Shown in pieces: positions 35,946 through 44,654 of a stretch of DNA of 64,000 nucleotides. Each line of letters opens with the position of its first letter. Positions within the stretch are counted from its first letter, which is position 1. Position numbers and translations under genes: made by a program. The stretch comes from Okeanomitos corallinicola TIOX110 (GTDB lineage: Bacteria; Cyanobacteriota; Cyanobacteriia; Cyanobacteriales; Nostocaceae): assembly GCF_038050375.1 (NCBI RefSeq), contig NZ_CP150886.1:3885318-3949317 (forward strand), given 5' to 3'. Below the pieces are notes generated by a model. It was not told where the DNA came from and made no database searches. It saw only the letters and a list, made by a program, of their open reading frames with translations.

Positions 35946-36839
35946 TTATTTCCTCTCCGCAATTCTCAACTTCGCAGAACGAGAACGGGGATTTTGTTTA
36001 ATTTCTTCCTCAGTTGCAATAATGGGTTTCTTAGTTAACACCTTTAATAACTCCGAACCTCTCAAACCATGTTTAGCAATTCTATCTTCCAAACTATGAA
36101 AACTAATAATAGCAATTTTCCCCCCAACAACCAGCGCGGGTGGTGCTTTTGCTATCAACGTTTCTAACACCTGTAATTCATCATTAACAGCAATTCTTAA
36201 ACCTTGAAAAACACGAGTTGCAGGGTGTATTCTTCCATGACGATATTTAGGAGGAACAGAATAAAAAATTGCCTCTGCTAATTCTGTCGTCGTATTAAAT
36301 GGACGCTTTTCTACAATTCTCCTCGCAATTCTCCGTGAAAGTCTTTCCTCACCATATTTAAAAAATATATCAGCTAACTCTTTTTCATCCCATTCATTAA
36401 TAATATCAGCAGCGGTTAAAGATTGTTGTTGATTCATTCGCATATCTAAATTAGCAGCATTTCTAAAACTAAAACCCCTTTCTGGATTATCCAAATGATA
36501 GGAACTCACCCCCAAATCAGCTAAAATTCCATCATAAGTATGTTCAGGAAATTGAAAATCTGCAAAATTGCTATGAATAAAATTAACCCTATTTCCAAAC
36601 TCAGCTAAATTATTTTTTGCTGCATTTAAAGCATCCAAATCTTGGTCAACTGCGGTAATTTTTATATTTTCAGCACTTTCTAAAATTAAGCGACTGTGAC
36701 CACCACCACCCACAGTTAAATCTAAATAATTTCCACCTGGTTGAATATCTAAACCCGTAATTACTTCCTGACTTAAAACAGGAATGTGAGAAAAAGCAAC
36801 TTCATCTAAATCTATGGGAGTTTGTAAATCTGATTGCAT
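35946..36839 (-). CDS. rsmH: 16S rRNA (cytosine-1402-N4)-methyltransferase
   Basis: RsmH (MraW) methylates C1402 in the ribosomal P site using SAM. The 297-residue protein has [10 protein letters not shown] at the start, the SAM loop [15 protein letters not shown] (about 39-53), [14 protein letters not shown] (about 105-118), PERGFSFR and the C-terminal [12 protein letters not shown]. The length and all motifs are normal. In many bacteria it is in the mra/dcw cluster; here it stands alone, as is usual in cyanobacteria. An unknown gene lies 18 bp upstream in the same direction. Confidence 0.95.
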   Translation of the reverse strand: MQSDLQTPIDLDEVAFSHIPVLSQEVITGLDIQPGGNYLDLTVGGGGHSRLILESAENIKITAVDQDLDALNAAKNNLAEFGNRVNFIHSNFADFQFPEHTYDGILADLGVSSYHLDNPERGFSFRNAANLDMRMNQQQSLTAADIINEWDEKELADIFFKYGEERLSRRIARRIVEKRPFNTTTELAEAIFYSVPPKYRHGRIHPATRVFQGLRIAVNDELQVLETLIAKAPPALVVGGKIAIISFHSLEDRIAKHGLRGSELLKVLTKKPIIATEEEIKQNPRSRSAKLRIAERK

Positions 36840-36857
36840 TATTAGTTGATTAATTTA

Positions 36858-37280
36858 TTAAAATGTAACTATTTTTTGCTTTTCAAGGAGAGGACTAAAA
36901 TCAATTCCCTGCCAATCTTTAAACAATTCAGCAATTTCTTCTGGTGTTGTAAAATTATCTGTGAAATATTCAAATTGACAACGATCAAGATTCAGGAAAA
37001 AGCTCAAAAAACTACAGTGATCTTTTGCGCCAAAACCAAGGGGACAATCAACACGCCAATTATCTACACTTGTGGCATATTCTTTAATAATATCACATAC
37101 CTTAGTAATTTTAATAAAATATTTTTCACATAATTCTAATAATTCAAAAGGATTTTTACCGATTTCACAAAATAACTCTATTGCTTGGTAGGTTGAATTT
37201 GTAGGACGATATTTAAAATCAATTAATGATTCACAAATGTCTAATGCTACCAGAAACTTTTGTTCAGATATTTTGTTCAT
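36858..37280 (-). CDS. Hypothetical protein
   Basis: A 140-residue protein begins MNKISEQKFLVALDICESLI. It is mixed alpha/beta, acidic, with four Cys (ELCEKYF, KVCDIIK, VDCPLGF, DHCSF, DRCQF region) but no CxxC pairing, and has no signal peptide or membrane helix. I do not recognise the family. Its stop is 18 bp before the rsmH start, so the two genes are probably co-transcribed, which weakly suggests a housekeeping context. Confidence 0.55.
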   Translation of the reverse strand: MNKISEQKFLVALDICESLIDFKYRPTNSTYQAIELFCEIGKNPFELLELCEKYFIKITKVCDIIKEYATSVDNWRVDCPLGFGAKDHCSFLSFFLNLDRCQFEYFTDNFTTPEEIAELFKDWQGIDFSPLLEKQKIVTF

Positions 37281-37760
37281 TCTTACTTATGCTCCTTTAG
37301 TGATAATTATAGACCAGGGATATTGCTTGTAGGCTATTTCATGAGCATCTCATTGATTTATAGATTAATTACTAAGTCAGATTCCAGAATTTCATGCTTT
37401 AGTAAAACCTCATCACTATCAATTTTTTCTCCTAACGTCATTCTTTTCCAACTAACCACCAACATAAAATCAGCAAAATTACCCAGATTTAGATAAAATT
37501 CATAATTAGATAATACCACTGATTAAATATTGCCATCCCACATACACCCTCAAGGTAGATGAAAAAAAATATAGAGTATTAATCTCTGGAATCGCCAGAT
37601 CCCTATAATAATTGAAGAAGCTAGACAAAATAAAACATCACGTACAACTCCAAACCTGCTATCCTGACAAGCTGAAAATTAGCAGATGCGGTAAATCGCC
37701 TCTGGTTAGCATCTTGGCGGTTCAATACAAATTCTTGATAACGGGAGAACAACAAAATCT
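37281..37760. other. Intergenic region upstream of ndhH
   Basis: A 480-bp spacer between divergent genes. No credible gene, repeat or strong promoter match was seen, apart from GGGAG at 37743, probably a distant ribosome binding site of ndhH. Confidence 0.45.
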
Positions 37761-38945
37761 ATGAGTAGAATAGAAACCCGCACTGAACCAATGGTGCTAA
37801 ATATGGGGCCTCACCACCCTTCCATGCACGGGGTTCTCAGATTAATTGTTACCTTGGATGGTGAGGATGTCGTTGACTGTGAACCAGTCATTGGCTACCT
37901 ACACCGAGGAATGGAAAAAATTGCCGAAAGCCGTTCCACAGTCATGTATGTCCCCTACGTTAGTCGTTGGGACTATGCAGCGGGAATGTTTAACGAAGCA
38001 GTAACAGTTAACGCACCGGAAAAACTAGCTGGTGTGGAAGTTCCCAAACGCGCTAGTTACATCCGGGTAATTATGCTGGAACTGAACCGCATTGCCAACC
38101 ACTTATTATGGTTTGGGCCCTTCCTTGCTGACGTAGGCGCTCAAACTCCCTTTTTCTACCAATTCCGGGAACGAGAAATGATTTATGACCTGTGGGAAGC
38201 TGCTACAGGTTATCGGATGGTCAATAACAACTACTTCCGCGTTGGTGGTGTAGCTGCTGACTTACCCTATGGTTGGGTAGATAAGTGTTTAGAATTTTGT
38301 GAATACTTTTTACCTAAAGTAGATGAATATGAACGCTTAGTTACCAATAACCCGATTTTCCGTCGCCGCATTGAAGGTATCGGTACAATTACCCGCGAAG
38401 AAGCGATTAACTGGGGGCTTTCTGGCCCAATGTTACGCGGTTCTGGGGTGAAGTGGGATTTACGCAAAGTTGACCACTATGAATGTTACGATGACTTCGA
38501 CTGGGATGTACAGTGGGAAACCGCAGGTGATTGTCTGGCGCGTTACATGGTGCGGATGCGGGAAATGCGGGAATCTGTCAAGATACTCAAACAAGCCATC
38601 AAAGGTTTACCTGGTGGTCCCTACGAAAACCTAGAAGCTCAACGGATGATGGCGGGTAAAAAATCTGAGTGGGATGCTTTTGATTATCAATACGTTGGTA
38701 AGAAAGTTTCTCCTACTTTCAAAATTCCTCAAGGTGAAATTTACTCCCGTGTCGAAAGCGGTAAAGGTGAACTAGGAATTTATCTAGTTGGTGATAATAA
38801 TGTTTTCCCTTGGCGCTGGAAAATTCGCCCTGCTGACTTCAACAACCTGCAAATTCTGCCTAGTTTATTAACAGGTGTGAAACTAGCAGATGTGGTGGTT
38901 ATTCTGGGTAGTATTGACGTGATTATGGGTTCTGTTGATAGATAA
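37761..38945 (+). CDS. ndhH: NAD(P)H-quinone oxidoreductase subunit H
   Basis: NdhH is the 49-kDa-type subunit (NuoD/NDUFS2) of the peripheral arm of NDH-1, which serves respiration and cyclic electron flow and forms part of the plastoquinone site. It has 394 residues, the usual length. The quinone-site motif [14 protein letters not shown] is at about 16-29, and [11 protein letters not shown] at about 43-53 holds Arg49, the equivalent of the NDUFS2 arginine that is dimethylated by NDUFAF7. The C-terminus ends DVIMGSVDR as in the family. A terminator follows 15 bp downstream. Confidence 0.97.
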   Translation: MSRIETRTEPMVLNMGPHHPSMHGVLRLIVTLDGEDVVDCEPVIGYLHRGMEKIAESRSTVMYVPYVSRWDYAAGMFNEAVTVNAPEKLAGVEVPKRASYIRVIMLELNRIANHLLWFGPFLADVGAQTPFFYQFREREMIYDLWEAATGYRMVNNNYFRVGGVAADLPYGWVDKCLEFCEYFLPKVDEYERLVTNNPIFRRRIEGIGTITREEAINWGLSGPMLRGSGVKWDLRKVDHYECYDDFDWDVQWETAGDCLARYMVRMREMRESVKILKQAIKGLPGGPYENLEAQRMMAGKKSEWDAFDYQYVGKKVSPTFKIPQGEIYSRVESGKGELGIYLVGDNNVFPWRWKIRPADFNNLQILPSLLTGVKLADVVVILGSIDVIMGSVDR

Positions 38946-38960
38946 TTACAATTACCCTTA

Positions 38961-38995
38961 TCCCCGATTTCGTTCTGGAGTCGGGGATTTTAGAT
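38961..38995 (+). terminator. Terminator of ndhH
   Basis: TCCCCGA (38961) pairs with TCGGGGA (38981) and TTTTAGATTTT follows. Confidence 0.75.
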
Positions 38996-39238
38996 TTTAT
39001 ATGATGTGAAATAAGATGAAATGCTTTGGAAATGAGATATAGTGTTTTTCTGTTTTTTTTTAAATATAAATTTTTAGTTAAAATTACCAGTAAAATCATT
39101 TTTTCAAGTTACTGTTTTGATTATGTTTTGGAAAAATCGTGACTAATCAAGAAATTCTTTGCTGAATTAATTCAAATGTTATAATAAGTTCCTATAGAAA
39201 GCCAAAAAATTACCTGATTATTATTTTATATCTATATC

Positions 39239-39778
39239 ATGCAAACTTATTCTAACGCAGAATTTGAAAACATTCCTAATCATCCTCTTGAGCAGGGTTT
39301 ACAGCAACTACTTGAGCGACTGATCAGCAAAATGCAGCGAGATGAATTAATCCGAAATACCATAAATCAAGTGAGAGAATCCCTTGAAGTTGACCGTGTA
39401 GTGTTGTATTACTTTTATGAAGAATGGTATGGACAGGTAACATTTGAGTCTTTGATTTCTCAAGAATTATCAATATTTGGTTCAACTGGTGCAGAGAATT
39501 GTTTTAACTACGAGTATGCAGCTTTATATTTAGCAGGAAGAACAAAAGCGATCGCTGATATCGAATTAGAACCTATTGAAACTTGTCATCGAGATTTTCT
39601 TCGCAGCATCCAAGTACGTGCTAACTTAGTAGTACCAGTTTTGGTACCAAGAGGTTTATGGGGTTTGTTAATAGCCCATCAATGTCATAAACCTCGCTTA
39701 TGGTTAGAAACAGATATTAAAATGATGCAAATTGCAGCGCAAACTTTATCTACAGACTCTAATGTTTTAGAGAGTTAA
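39239..39778 (+). CDS. GAF domain protein
   Basis: The 179-residue protein consists of one GAF domain. The central DRVVLYYFYEEWYGQVTFES and the C-terminal RANLVVPVLVPRGLWGLLIA segments are typical of cyanobacterial GAF sensors. The C-H motif for bilin attachment is absent around the usual position (the only nearby Cys-His pair is TCHRDF at about 119-122, followed by FLR), so chromophore binding is uncertain. It is followed after 14 bp by a methyltransferase gene in the same direction, most likely one transcript. Confidence 0.8.
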   Translation: MQTYSNAEFENIPNHPLEQGLQQLLERLISKMQRDELIRNTINQVRESLEVDRVVLYYFYEEWYGQVTFESLISQELSIFGSTGAENCFNYEYAALYLAGRTKAIADIELEPIETCHRDFLRSIQVRANLVVPVLVPRGLWGLLIAHQCHKPRLWLETDIKMMQIAAQTLSTDSNVLES

Positions 39779-39792
39779 GTTTTTTTGAAATT

Positions 39793-40986
39793 ATGGATTC
39801 CCAACCCGCTCTACATCAAATCATAGCCAAACAGATCAACAATAATCCCCACAAGCGTATTACCTTTGCCGAATACATGAATATGGTGCTATATCATCCA
39901 GAATATGGCTACTATTCCAGTAATGCAGTTAATATTGGTTTTCAAGGGAGTGACTTTTTTACATCTTCTAGTTTAGGTAATGATTTTGGTGAATTACTAG
40001 CTATCCAATTTTTCCAAATGTGGGAAATTTTAGGAAAACCAAAAACATTTTACTTAGTAGAAATGGGGGCAGGAAAAGGTATTTTAGCAGCCCATATTTT
40101 AACTCATCTACAATTAAATTATTTGGATTTTTTCAGAGCAGTAGAATATATCATTGTTGAAAAATCCCCAAGTTTAAAACAGGAACAACAAGAAAAATTA
40201 AAGGAATTTCCGGTAAAATGGTTGACTTTGGATGAAATTAAACCAAACTCTATCATCGGTTGTTTTTTCTCAAATGAATTAGTAGATGCTTTCCCCGTGC
40301 ATCAGTTTGTTTTACAAGAAGGGAAATTACAAGAAATTTATGTAACAATTCAGAAAAATCAAGGAAGTAATGTTTCTGAATATTCTGAAAATTCATTTAT
40401 AGAAGTAATAGGTGAACCATCCACACCACAGTTAGCAGAATATTTACAATTAGTGGAAATAGATATCAGCCAAAATGCCTATGAAGACGGTTATCGCAGT
40501 GAAATTAATTTAGCTGCTTTTGATTGGTTGAGTATAGTGGCAGACTGCTTGGAACGAGGTTATGTGTTAACAATTGATTATGGCTATCCTGCCAGCCGTT
40601 ATTATAACCCCAGGCGATCGCAAGGAACTCTACAGTGCTACTACCAGCATCGTCATCACAACAACCCCTACATCAACATCGGCAAACAAGATATTACCGC
40701 CCATGTTGACTTTACAGCTTTAGAAGTTTGGGGTCAAAAATGCGGTTTAAATCCAGTGGGTTGGACACAACAAGGTTTATTCTTAATGGCATTGGGTTTA
40801 GGTGCAAGAATAGCCGCCCTTTCCGATCAAGAAAAATCCATATCACAGCTACTCAAACGCCGAGAATCATTACACCAGCTAATTTCCCCAGAAGGACTAG
40901 GTAACTTTGGGGTTCTAGTACAAAGCAAAGGATTAACACAAACACAAAGTCAGCGATCGCTCCAAGGACTAACCATACCAGAGTAG
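39793..40986 (+). CDS. MidA/NDUFAF7-type SAM-dependent methyltransferase
   Basis: The protein has 397 residues. The family start RITFAEYMNMVLYHPEYGYY is at about 17-36. The SAM loop VEMGAGKGILAAHIL (about 92-106) and GCFFSNELVDAFPVHQF (about 156-172) are clear, and the end DITAHVDFTAL is typical. In mitochondria NDUFAF7 dimethylates an arginine of NDUFS2 and is needed for complex I assembly. The NDUFS2 homologue, ndhH, lies 850 bp upstream on the same strand with one GAF gene between. That this enzyme acts on NdhH is my inference. Confidence 0.88.
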   Translation: MDSQPALHQIIAKQINNNPHKRITFAEYMNMVLYHPEYGYYSSNAVNIGFQGSDFFTSSSLGNDFGELLAIQFFQMWEILGKPKTFYLVEMGAGKGILAAHILTHLQLNYLDFFRAVEYIIVEKSPSLKQEQQEKLKEFPVKWLTLDEIKPNSIIGCFFSNELVDAFPVHQFVLQEGKLQEIYVTIQKNQGSNVSEYSENSFIEVIGEPSTPQLAEYLQLVEIDISQNAYEDGYRSEINLAAFDWLSIVADCLERGYVLTIDYGYPASRYYNPRRSQGTLQCYYQHRHHNNPYINIGKQDITAHVDFTALEVWGQKCGLNPVGWTQQGLFLMALGLGARIAALSDQEKSISQLLKRRESLHQLISPEGLGNFGVLVQSKGLTQTQSQRSLQGLTIPE

Positions 40987-40987
40987 A

Positions 40988-41015
40988 GGTGACAGGTGCT
41001 ACGCCACGGTGACAG
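40988..41015. repeat. 28-bp exact repeat (copy 1)
   Basis: GGTGACAGGTGCTACGCCAC followed by GGTGACAG occurs identically at 60018-60045. It is a GTGACAG heptamer array interrupted by GTGCTACGCCACG. Confidence 0.85.
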
Positions 41016-41182
41016 TATTAAAAGTCTATTTTTGTCGAAGTTTTCTGATCATGTTGTCAACCACCACTTTGACGGGGACTATCAAAGGTTAAAACTATAT
41101 ATAAGAATCCTGAATCTGTCCTTCTTGGACTAGCATAACAGTGATTACATTAAAGTTAAAAACCTTGGGAAATAAATAAATT

Positions 41183-41278
41183 ATGACTGCTCATGAATTG
41201 ATTTTGTTAGTAACCCTACTTAGCCCCGGCATTTTACTATCAGTTGTAATTATGGCAACTTTCGCTGCCGGCGGCTAG
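41183..41278 (+). CDS. Small single-helix membrane protein (31 residues)
   Basis: The frame encodes MTAHELILLVTLLSPGILLS followed by VVIMATFAAGG. Almost the whole peptide is one hydrophobic helix with a Pro-Gly kink. The size resembles small subunits of photosystems or cytochrome b6f, but it matches none that I know (not PsaM, PetN, PetG, Psb30). A GGGAA lies 13 bases upstream, a weak match. It stands alone between the MidA-type gene and a dehydrogenase gene. It may be a real small thylakoid protein or chance. Confidence 0.5.
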   Translation: MTAHELILLVTLLSPGILLSVVIMATFAAGG

Positions 41279-41366
41279 TTGGAAAATAGGAGGATGGGGA
41301 AATAGAAAGACTGTGAAACGGGGAAACAAAAAAATTCCCCACTATCCATTCCCTATTTCCTTCTCT

Positions 41367-41396
41367 ACCAATGACCAATAACCAATAACCAATGAC
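41367..41396. repeat. STRR heptamers (CCAATAA)
   Basis: Four units of CCAATGA/CCAATAA stand just before the dehydrogenase gene. Confidence 0.75.
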
Positions 41397-41411
41397 TAAG
41401 GAAAGTGAAAC

Positions 41412-42290
41412 ATGAAGGTTGCATTTCTGGGAACTGGACTGATGGGACTACCGATGGCTCAAAGGTTATTAGCTGCCAACATAGAACTAATAGCCTACAA
41501 CCGCACCCCAGAAAAATTAGCACCGCTACAAGCAGCCGGGGCAGAAATTGCCACAAAACCCCGTGAAGCCATTCGCTCTGCTGACTGTATAATTCTGATG
41601 CTCTCCAACGCCGCAGCTATTTATCACGTCTTGCTCACAGATACCTCTTGGCATACTTTATCAGGACGCAGCATCATTCAAATGGGAACAACCACCCCCC
41701 AAGAAAGCCAAGAAATTAGAGATGCGGTAGTTGCAGCAGGTGGTGAATACATAGAAGCACCCGTACTCGGTAGTACCCCAGAAGCGGAAACAGGTAAATT
41801 AATTGTCATGGTCGGTGGTGAACAAGAACAATACCAACGCCATCTCAAATTACTACAAAATTTTGGCCCCGATCCTGTTTACATTGGCCCTGTAGGATCA
41901 GCAGCATCTTTAACTTTAGCCCTCAATCAACTCATTGCTTCCCTAACTACTAGCTTTGCCCTCAGTCTAGCTTTTGTACAAATGCAAGGCATAGAAATAG
42001 ACTTATTCATGCGTGTCCTGCGGGACAGTAAACTTTATGCCCCCATTTTTGATCAAAACCTGAAGCGGATGTTAGAAGGCAACTACACAAAAGCCAACTT
42101 ACCGACTAAACAATTGATCAAAGAAATAGATTTATTTATCTCTGAAGCTAAATCCCTTGGTTTGAATCTCAGCAGTATTGAGGGCGTAAAACACATTTTA
42201 CAGTCAGCAATGAAAATGTCCTATCCCGAAGATGACTATTCTTCAGTATTCCCCGCTATCCGTGAATGGGGAGAAGCCAGCGGAGAATAG
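41412..42290 (+). CDS. 3-hydroxyisobutyrate dehydrogenase-type NAD(P)-dependent oxidoreductase
   Basis: The 292-residue protein belongs to the beta-hydroxyacid dehydrogenases. The nucleotide-binding loop is VAFLGTGLMGLPMAQRL at the N-terminus, followed by YNRTPEKL. The substrate motif EAPVLGSTPEAETGKL (about 115-130) and the family's catalytic Lys position in the NQLIASL helix region fit, although the usual G-x-G-x-x-x-K is altered. Arg after YNR suggests NADP preference. The substrate could be a small hydroxyacid or glyoxylate. The start at 41412 is fixed by GGAAAGTGAAAC just before it. Confidence 0.87.
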   Translation: MKVAFLGTGLMGLPMAQRLLAANIELIAYNRTPEKLAPLQAAGAEIATKPREAIRSADCIILMLSNAAAIYHVLLTDTSWHTLSGRSIIQMGTTTPQESQEIRDAVVAAGGEYIEAPVLGSTPEAETGKLIVMVGGEQEQYQRHLKLLQNFGPDPVYIGPVGSAASLTLALNQLIASLTTSFALSLAFVQMQGIEIDLFMRVLRDSKLYAPIFDQNLKRMLEGNYTKANLPTKQLIKEIDLFISEAKSLGLNLSSIEGVKHILQSAMKMSYPEDDYSSVFPAIREWGEASGE

Positions 42291-42291
42291 T

Positions 42292-42318
42292 TGACAGGTG
42301 ACAGGTGACAGGTGACAG
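42292..42318. repeat. STRR heptamers (GTGACAG)
   Basis: Four units (TTGACAG then three GTGACAG) between convergent genes. Confidence 0.8.
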
Positions 42319-42358
42319 ATAATTTTAATTAATCACCTATTACCTATTGCCAACCTGA

Positions 42359-42865
42359 TTAAAATGGGATGTCATCTGGATCAGGTTCTGCCTCTGTCAT
42401 CGGTTCATAGGATGGAGGCTGAAAGTTTGCCTGTTGATAGGCAGGTTCTGGGGTTGCTGGTTGAGGTACTGTGGTTGTGGGTATTGGGGCTGGTTGATAT
42501 GTTTCTGCGGGATGCTGTACTGCTGGTGGTACAGTGGCCGCTACTGGTGAACTTGTTTGCACACCCTTACTCACAACATGAATTTTTTGTATTGTCAACT
42601 CAGCGCGTTTTTCTTTAAAACCTTCAGGACGATCAAAGGTGTTCATTCCTAATCTACCTTCAATGACTACGCGATCTCCTGGATGATAATTTTGATGAAC
42701 TTCTTTGGCTAAATTTCCCCAAGATATTACTTTTAAAGGGTATGAAGGATCATCTGGCCTCAACCCGGCAACATGAACGATCATTTCTGTCACTTCCAAG
42801 CCATCCGGTGTATGCCGTAATTGGGGAGCATCATAGATTTCTACCATTAAAATACAACTGTTCAT
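42359..42865 (-). CDS. ssb: Single-stranded DNA-binding protein
   Basis: SSB protects single-stranded DNA in replication and repair and recruits partners through its acidic tip. The 168-residue protein starts MNSCILMVEIYDAPQLRHTP; the OB fold occupies about 1-110 (VISWGNLAKEVHQNYHPGD, VIEGRLG). A Pro/Gln/Thr-rich tail follows, and the end is DPDDIPF, the canonical tip. The frame is open 89 codons upstream, but AAAGGAAAG just before the ATG at 42865 fixes the start. Confidence 0.92.
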   Translation of the reverse strand: MNSCILMVEIYDAPQLRHTPDGLEVTEMIVHVAGLRPDDPSYPLKVISWGNLAKEVHQNYHPGDRVVIEGRLGMNTFDRPEGFKEKRAELTIQKIHVVSKGVQTSSPVAATVPPAVQHPAETYQPAPIPTTTVPQPATPEPAYQQANFQPPSYEPMTEAEPDPDDIPF

Positions 42866-43231
42866 AATCTTTCCTTTTAATCGAATTATTACTTTTTCCG
42901 ACTGACCACCATGATACCAATTGGAAAAATGATTGTGACAAATGAATCTATACAACCCTGACATAAAAGGGTGTTTATAGTCAAAAATATCAAATCCAAG
43001 TGGCATAGCAAAAGTCAAGCGATAGCTGCGAACAAAGATTAAATAGCTGATGAATAGCCTTAACAGTTGTTTAGTAACTACGCCTGACCAAAACGAGCAT
43101 TTTATTCTGCACGAGTAGTACACATGTATCATACAATTGTTAAACCTGGCAACATAAAATCCTCACATAGATATCAAGGACTAAATTGGACTACTTAGCA
43201 ACGGTGTGATCAGGAAAAAACGTTACTATCA

Positions 43232-43324
43232 TAGGACTTACGCACGAATTACGGAATACCAAACCGCAGAGGACGCAGAGAATACAGAGGATAGGAGTTT
43301 GATAGACTTCTTGCGTAAGTCCTA
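43232..43324. mobile_element. MITE with perfect 13-bp ends (TAGGACTTACGCA)
   Basis: TAGGACTTACGCA at the left and TGCGTAAGTCCTA at the right are exact inverted repeats, 93 bp end to end. The interior (CCGCAGAGGACGCAGAG) is non-coding. It abuts, and seems to have cut into, the left end of the next MITE. Confidence 0.7.
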
Positions 43325-43432
43325 ATTTCATATTTAGGGAAGGTGACAGGTGACAGGTGACAGGTGACAGACAAGAGATACAGAGATTTCTATTGTTTTC
43401 CCAAATGTGCAATTAATTTTGCATGGGTACTT
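43325..43432. mobile_element. Heptamer-bearing MITE, copy 1 (left end truncated)
   Basis: It is nearly identical over about 105 bp to 49386-49494. Both contain AATTTCATATTTAGGGAAGG, a GTGACAG array, CAAGAGATACAGAGATTTCT and the right end CCCAAATGTGCAATTAATTT. This copy has lost the outer 20 bp of its left end where the other MITE is joined. Confidence 0.8.
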
Positions 43433-43666
43433 AACTAAAATTATCAACATCTAAGTAAACCCGTTAATACATATAGTAAACCAACAATTTGTTTTTGTAT
43501 TTGAACAAAGACATATATATATTATTTTGCGGCAATATAAGATTCTATATCTGATTAAAAATCAATCAAATTTAATTTTCAATACTGAAGTAAAAAAACT
43601 TTTACTAACTACTGGAGTGCTAGTACGGCTATAATTTATGTCGAAACCTATGATGGGGCTTTAATT

Positions 43667-44584
43667 ATGACTAATCAGTCTATTATTTATGAAATAGCAT
43701 ACAAATTAGATACTCATACCAACTCAAGGCGAATTAAAAAATTAATCTTCTGTGCTTGTAAAAATATTTGGCAAAATGATCAACAAATATTGAATACATT
43801 TAAATCATCTGAACTTATTCAAGAATTGTATGATCATCATCCAACAATAGAACACGTTAACTATACATTATCACAAATCGTTAATACCCTGAATAAACCT
43901 GGTGAATATTCCATAGTCGCCAATACTATTTTAGGGGAATTAGAAAAACTCTATGTAACCCATGCAGAAAATACAGAAATAGTGCTAAATTATGCACATT
44001 CTGAAGAATCAACACACATAACGTATCATCAAAATCAACAAGAAATATCTGCCAGCTTGGTAGAAGAATTGAAAAACCATCAAATCAAGTATGAATATAA
44101 TCCTTTTGATTTGCGGCAAAATATTATGAAATATACAAATCCATTGAGAGCTAAAATTGTTTTATTTTCTGCTCTGAATAACCAGTTTAATTTTCAAAAT
44201 GATGATTGGTCAAAACTAAAACAAGAAAATTTGGATACTTTATTACAAAAATTATTTGCTAGTTGTGAAACATTTGAAGAGCTTGAAATCAAACTAAACA
44301 ATAGTATAGTTTCTTTAGGAGATCAAGATGAAACTATTCAATCAGTAGGCGCGATTCTTCAATTCATGCGAAGCTTATATGGTAACATTTCCTGTCATCC
44401 ATATCAACATCAACCTAAGAATCAGTATCATCTTCAAGAAGATAAGTTAATTGTTAACTCCGAATATCAACTAGCAACAACAGATATTGATGATTTCGAC
44501 TTTTATGAAGATGATCAAGGTAACACCTGTCAATTTATAGAACCACCAAAAATAAATATGTTCAGACAAGAGCATAATAATTAA
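43667..44584 (+). CDS. Hypothetical protein
   Basis: The 305-residue protein starts MTNQSIIYEIAYKLDTHTNS. It is predominantly helical and acidic towards the end (DIDDFDFYEDDQGN) with no signal peptide, membrane helix or recognised motif. AT content and Asn/Gln richness are similar to neighbouring accessory genes. It is followed after 70 bp by a pentapeptide-repeat gene on the same strand. I do not recognise it. Confidence 0.6.
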   Translation: MTNQSIIYEIAYKLDTHTNSRRIKKLIFCACKNIWQNDQQILNTFKSSELIQELYDHHPTIEHVNYTLSQIVNTLNKPGEYSIVANTILGELEKLYVTHAENTEIVLNYAHSEESTHITYHQNQQEISASLVEELKNHQIKYEYNPFDLRQNIMKYTNPLRAKIVLFSALNNQFNFQNDDWSKLKQENLDTLLQKLFASCETFEELEIKLNNSIVSLGDQDETIQSVGAILQFMRSLYGNISCHPYQHQPKNQYHLQEDKLIVNSEYQLATTDIDDFDFYEDDQGNTCQFIEPPKINMFRQEHNN

Positions 44585-44654
44585 TAACAGTTACTAAAAC
44601 TGTGAATCTTCTTGGGTAAACGGGAAAAATCAATATTAATTAACAGCCAAAAAT

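Larger units (their letters stand above)
42866..43666. other. Long intergenic region with two MITEs
   Basis: An 801-bp gap. The first 365 bp hold the ssb promoter region with nothing else recognised. MITEs lie at 43232-43324 and 43325-43432. The remaining 230 bp are AT-rich and contain the leader of the next gene. Confidence 0.55.

Noticed and set aside
39239-39778. Bilin-binding photoreceptor GAF
   Set aside because: The position and context of the Cys-His pair do not convince; only a generic GAF call is supported.
41183-41278. Assignment of the 31-residue peptide to PsaM, PetN, PetG or Psb30
   Set aside because: None of the family motifs that I remember fit; it is left unnamed.
43346-43372. 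Regular GTGACAG units that could suggest a CRISPR array
   Set aside because: The units are contiguous heptamers without spacers; they are STRRs. No cas genes were seen.
43191-43412. Minus-strand frame starting MHIWENNRNLCISCLSPVTC, with a similar frame at 49205-49474
   Set aside because: Both are translations of the same MITE and heptamers; the shared peptide reflects the repeat and not a gene family.
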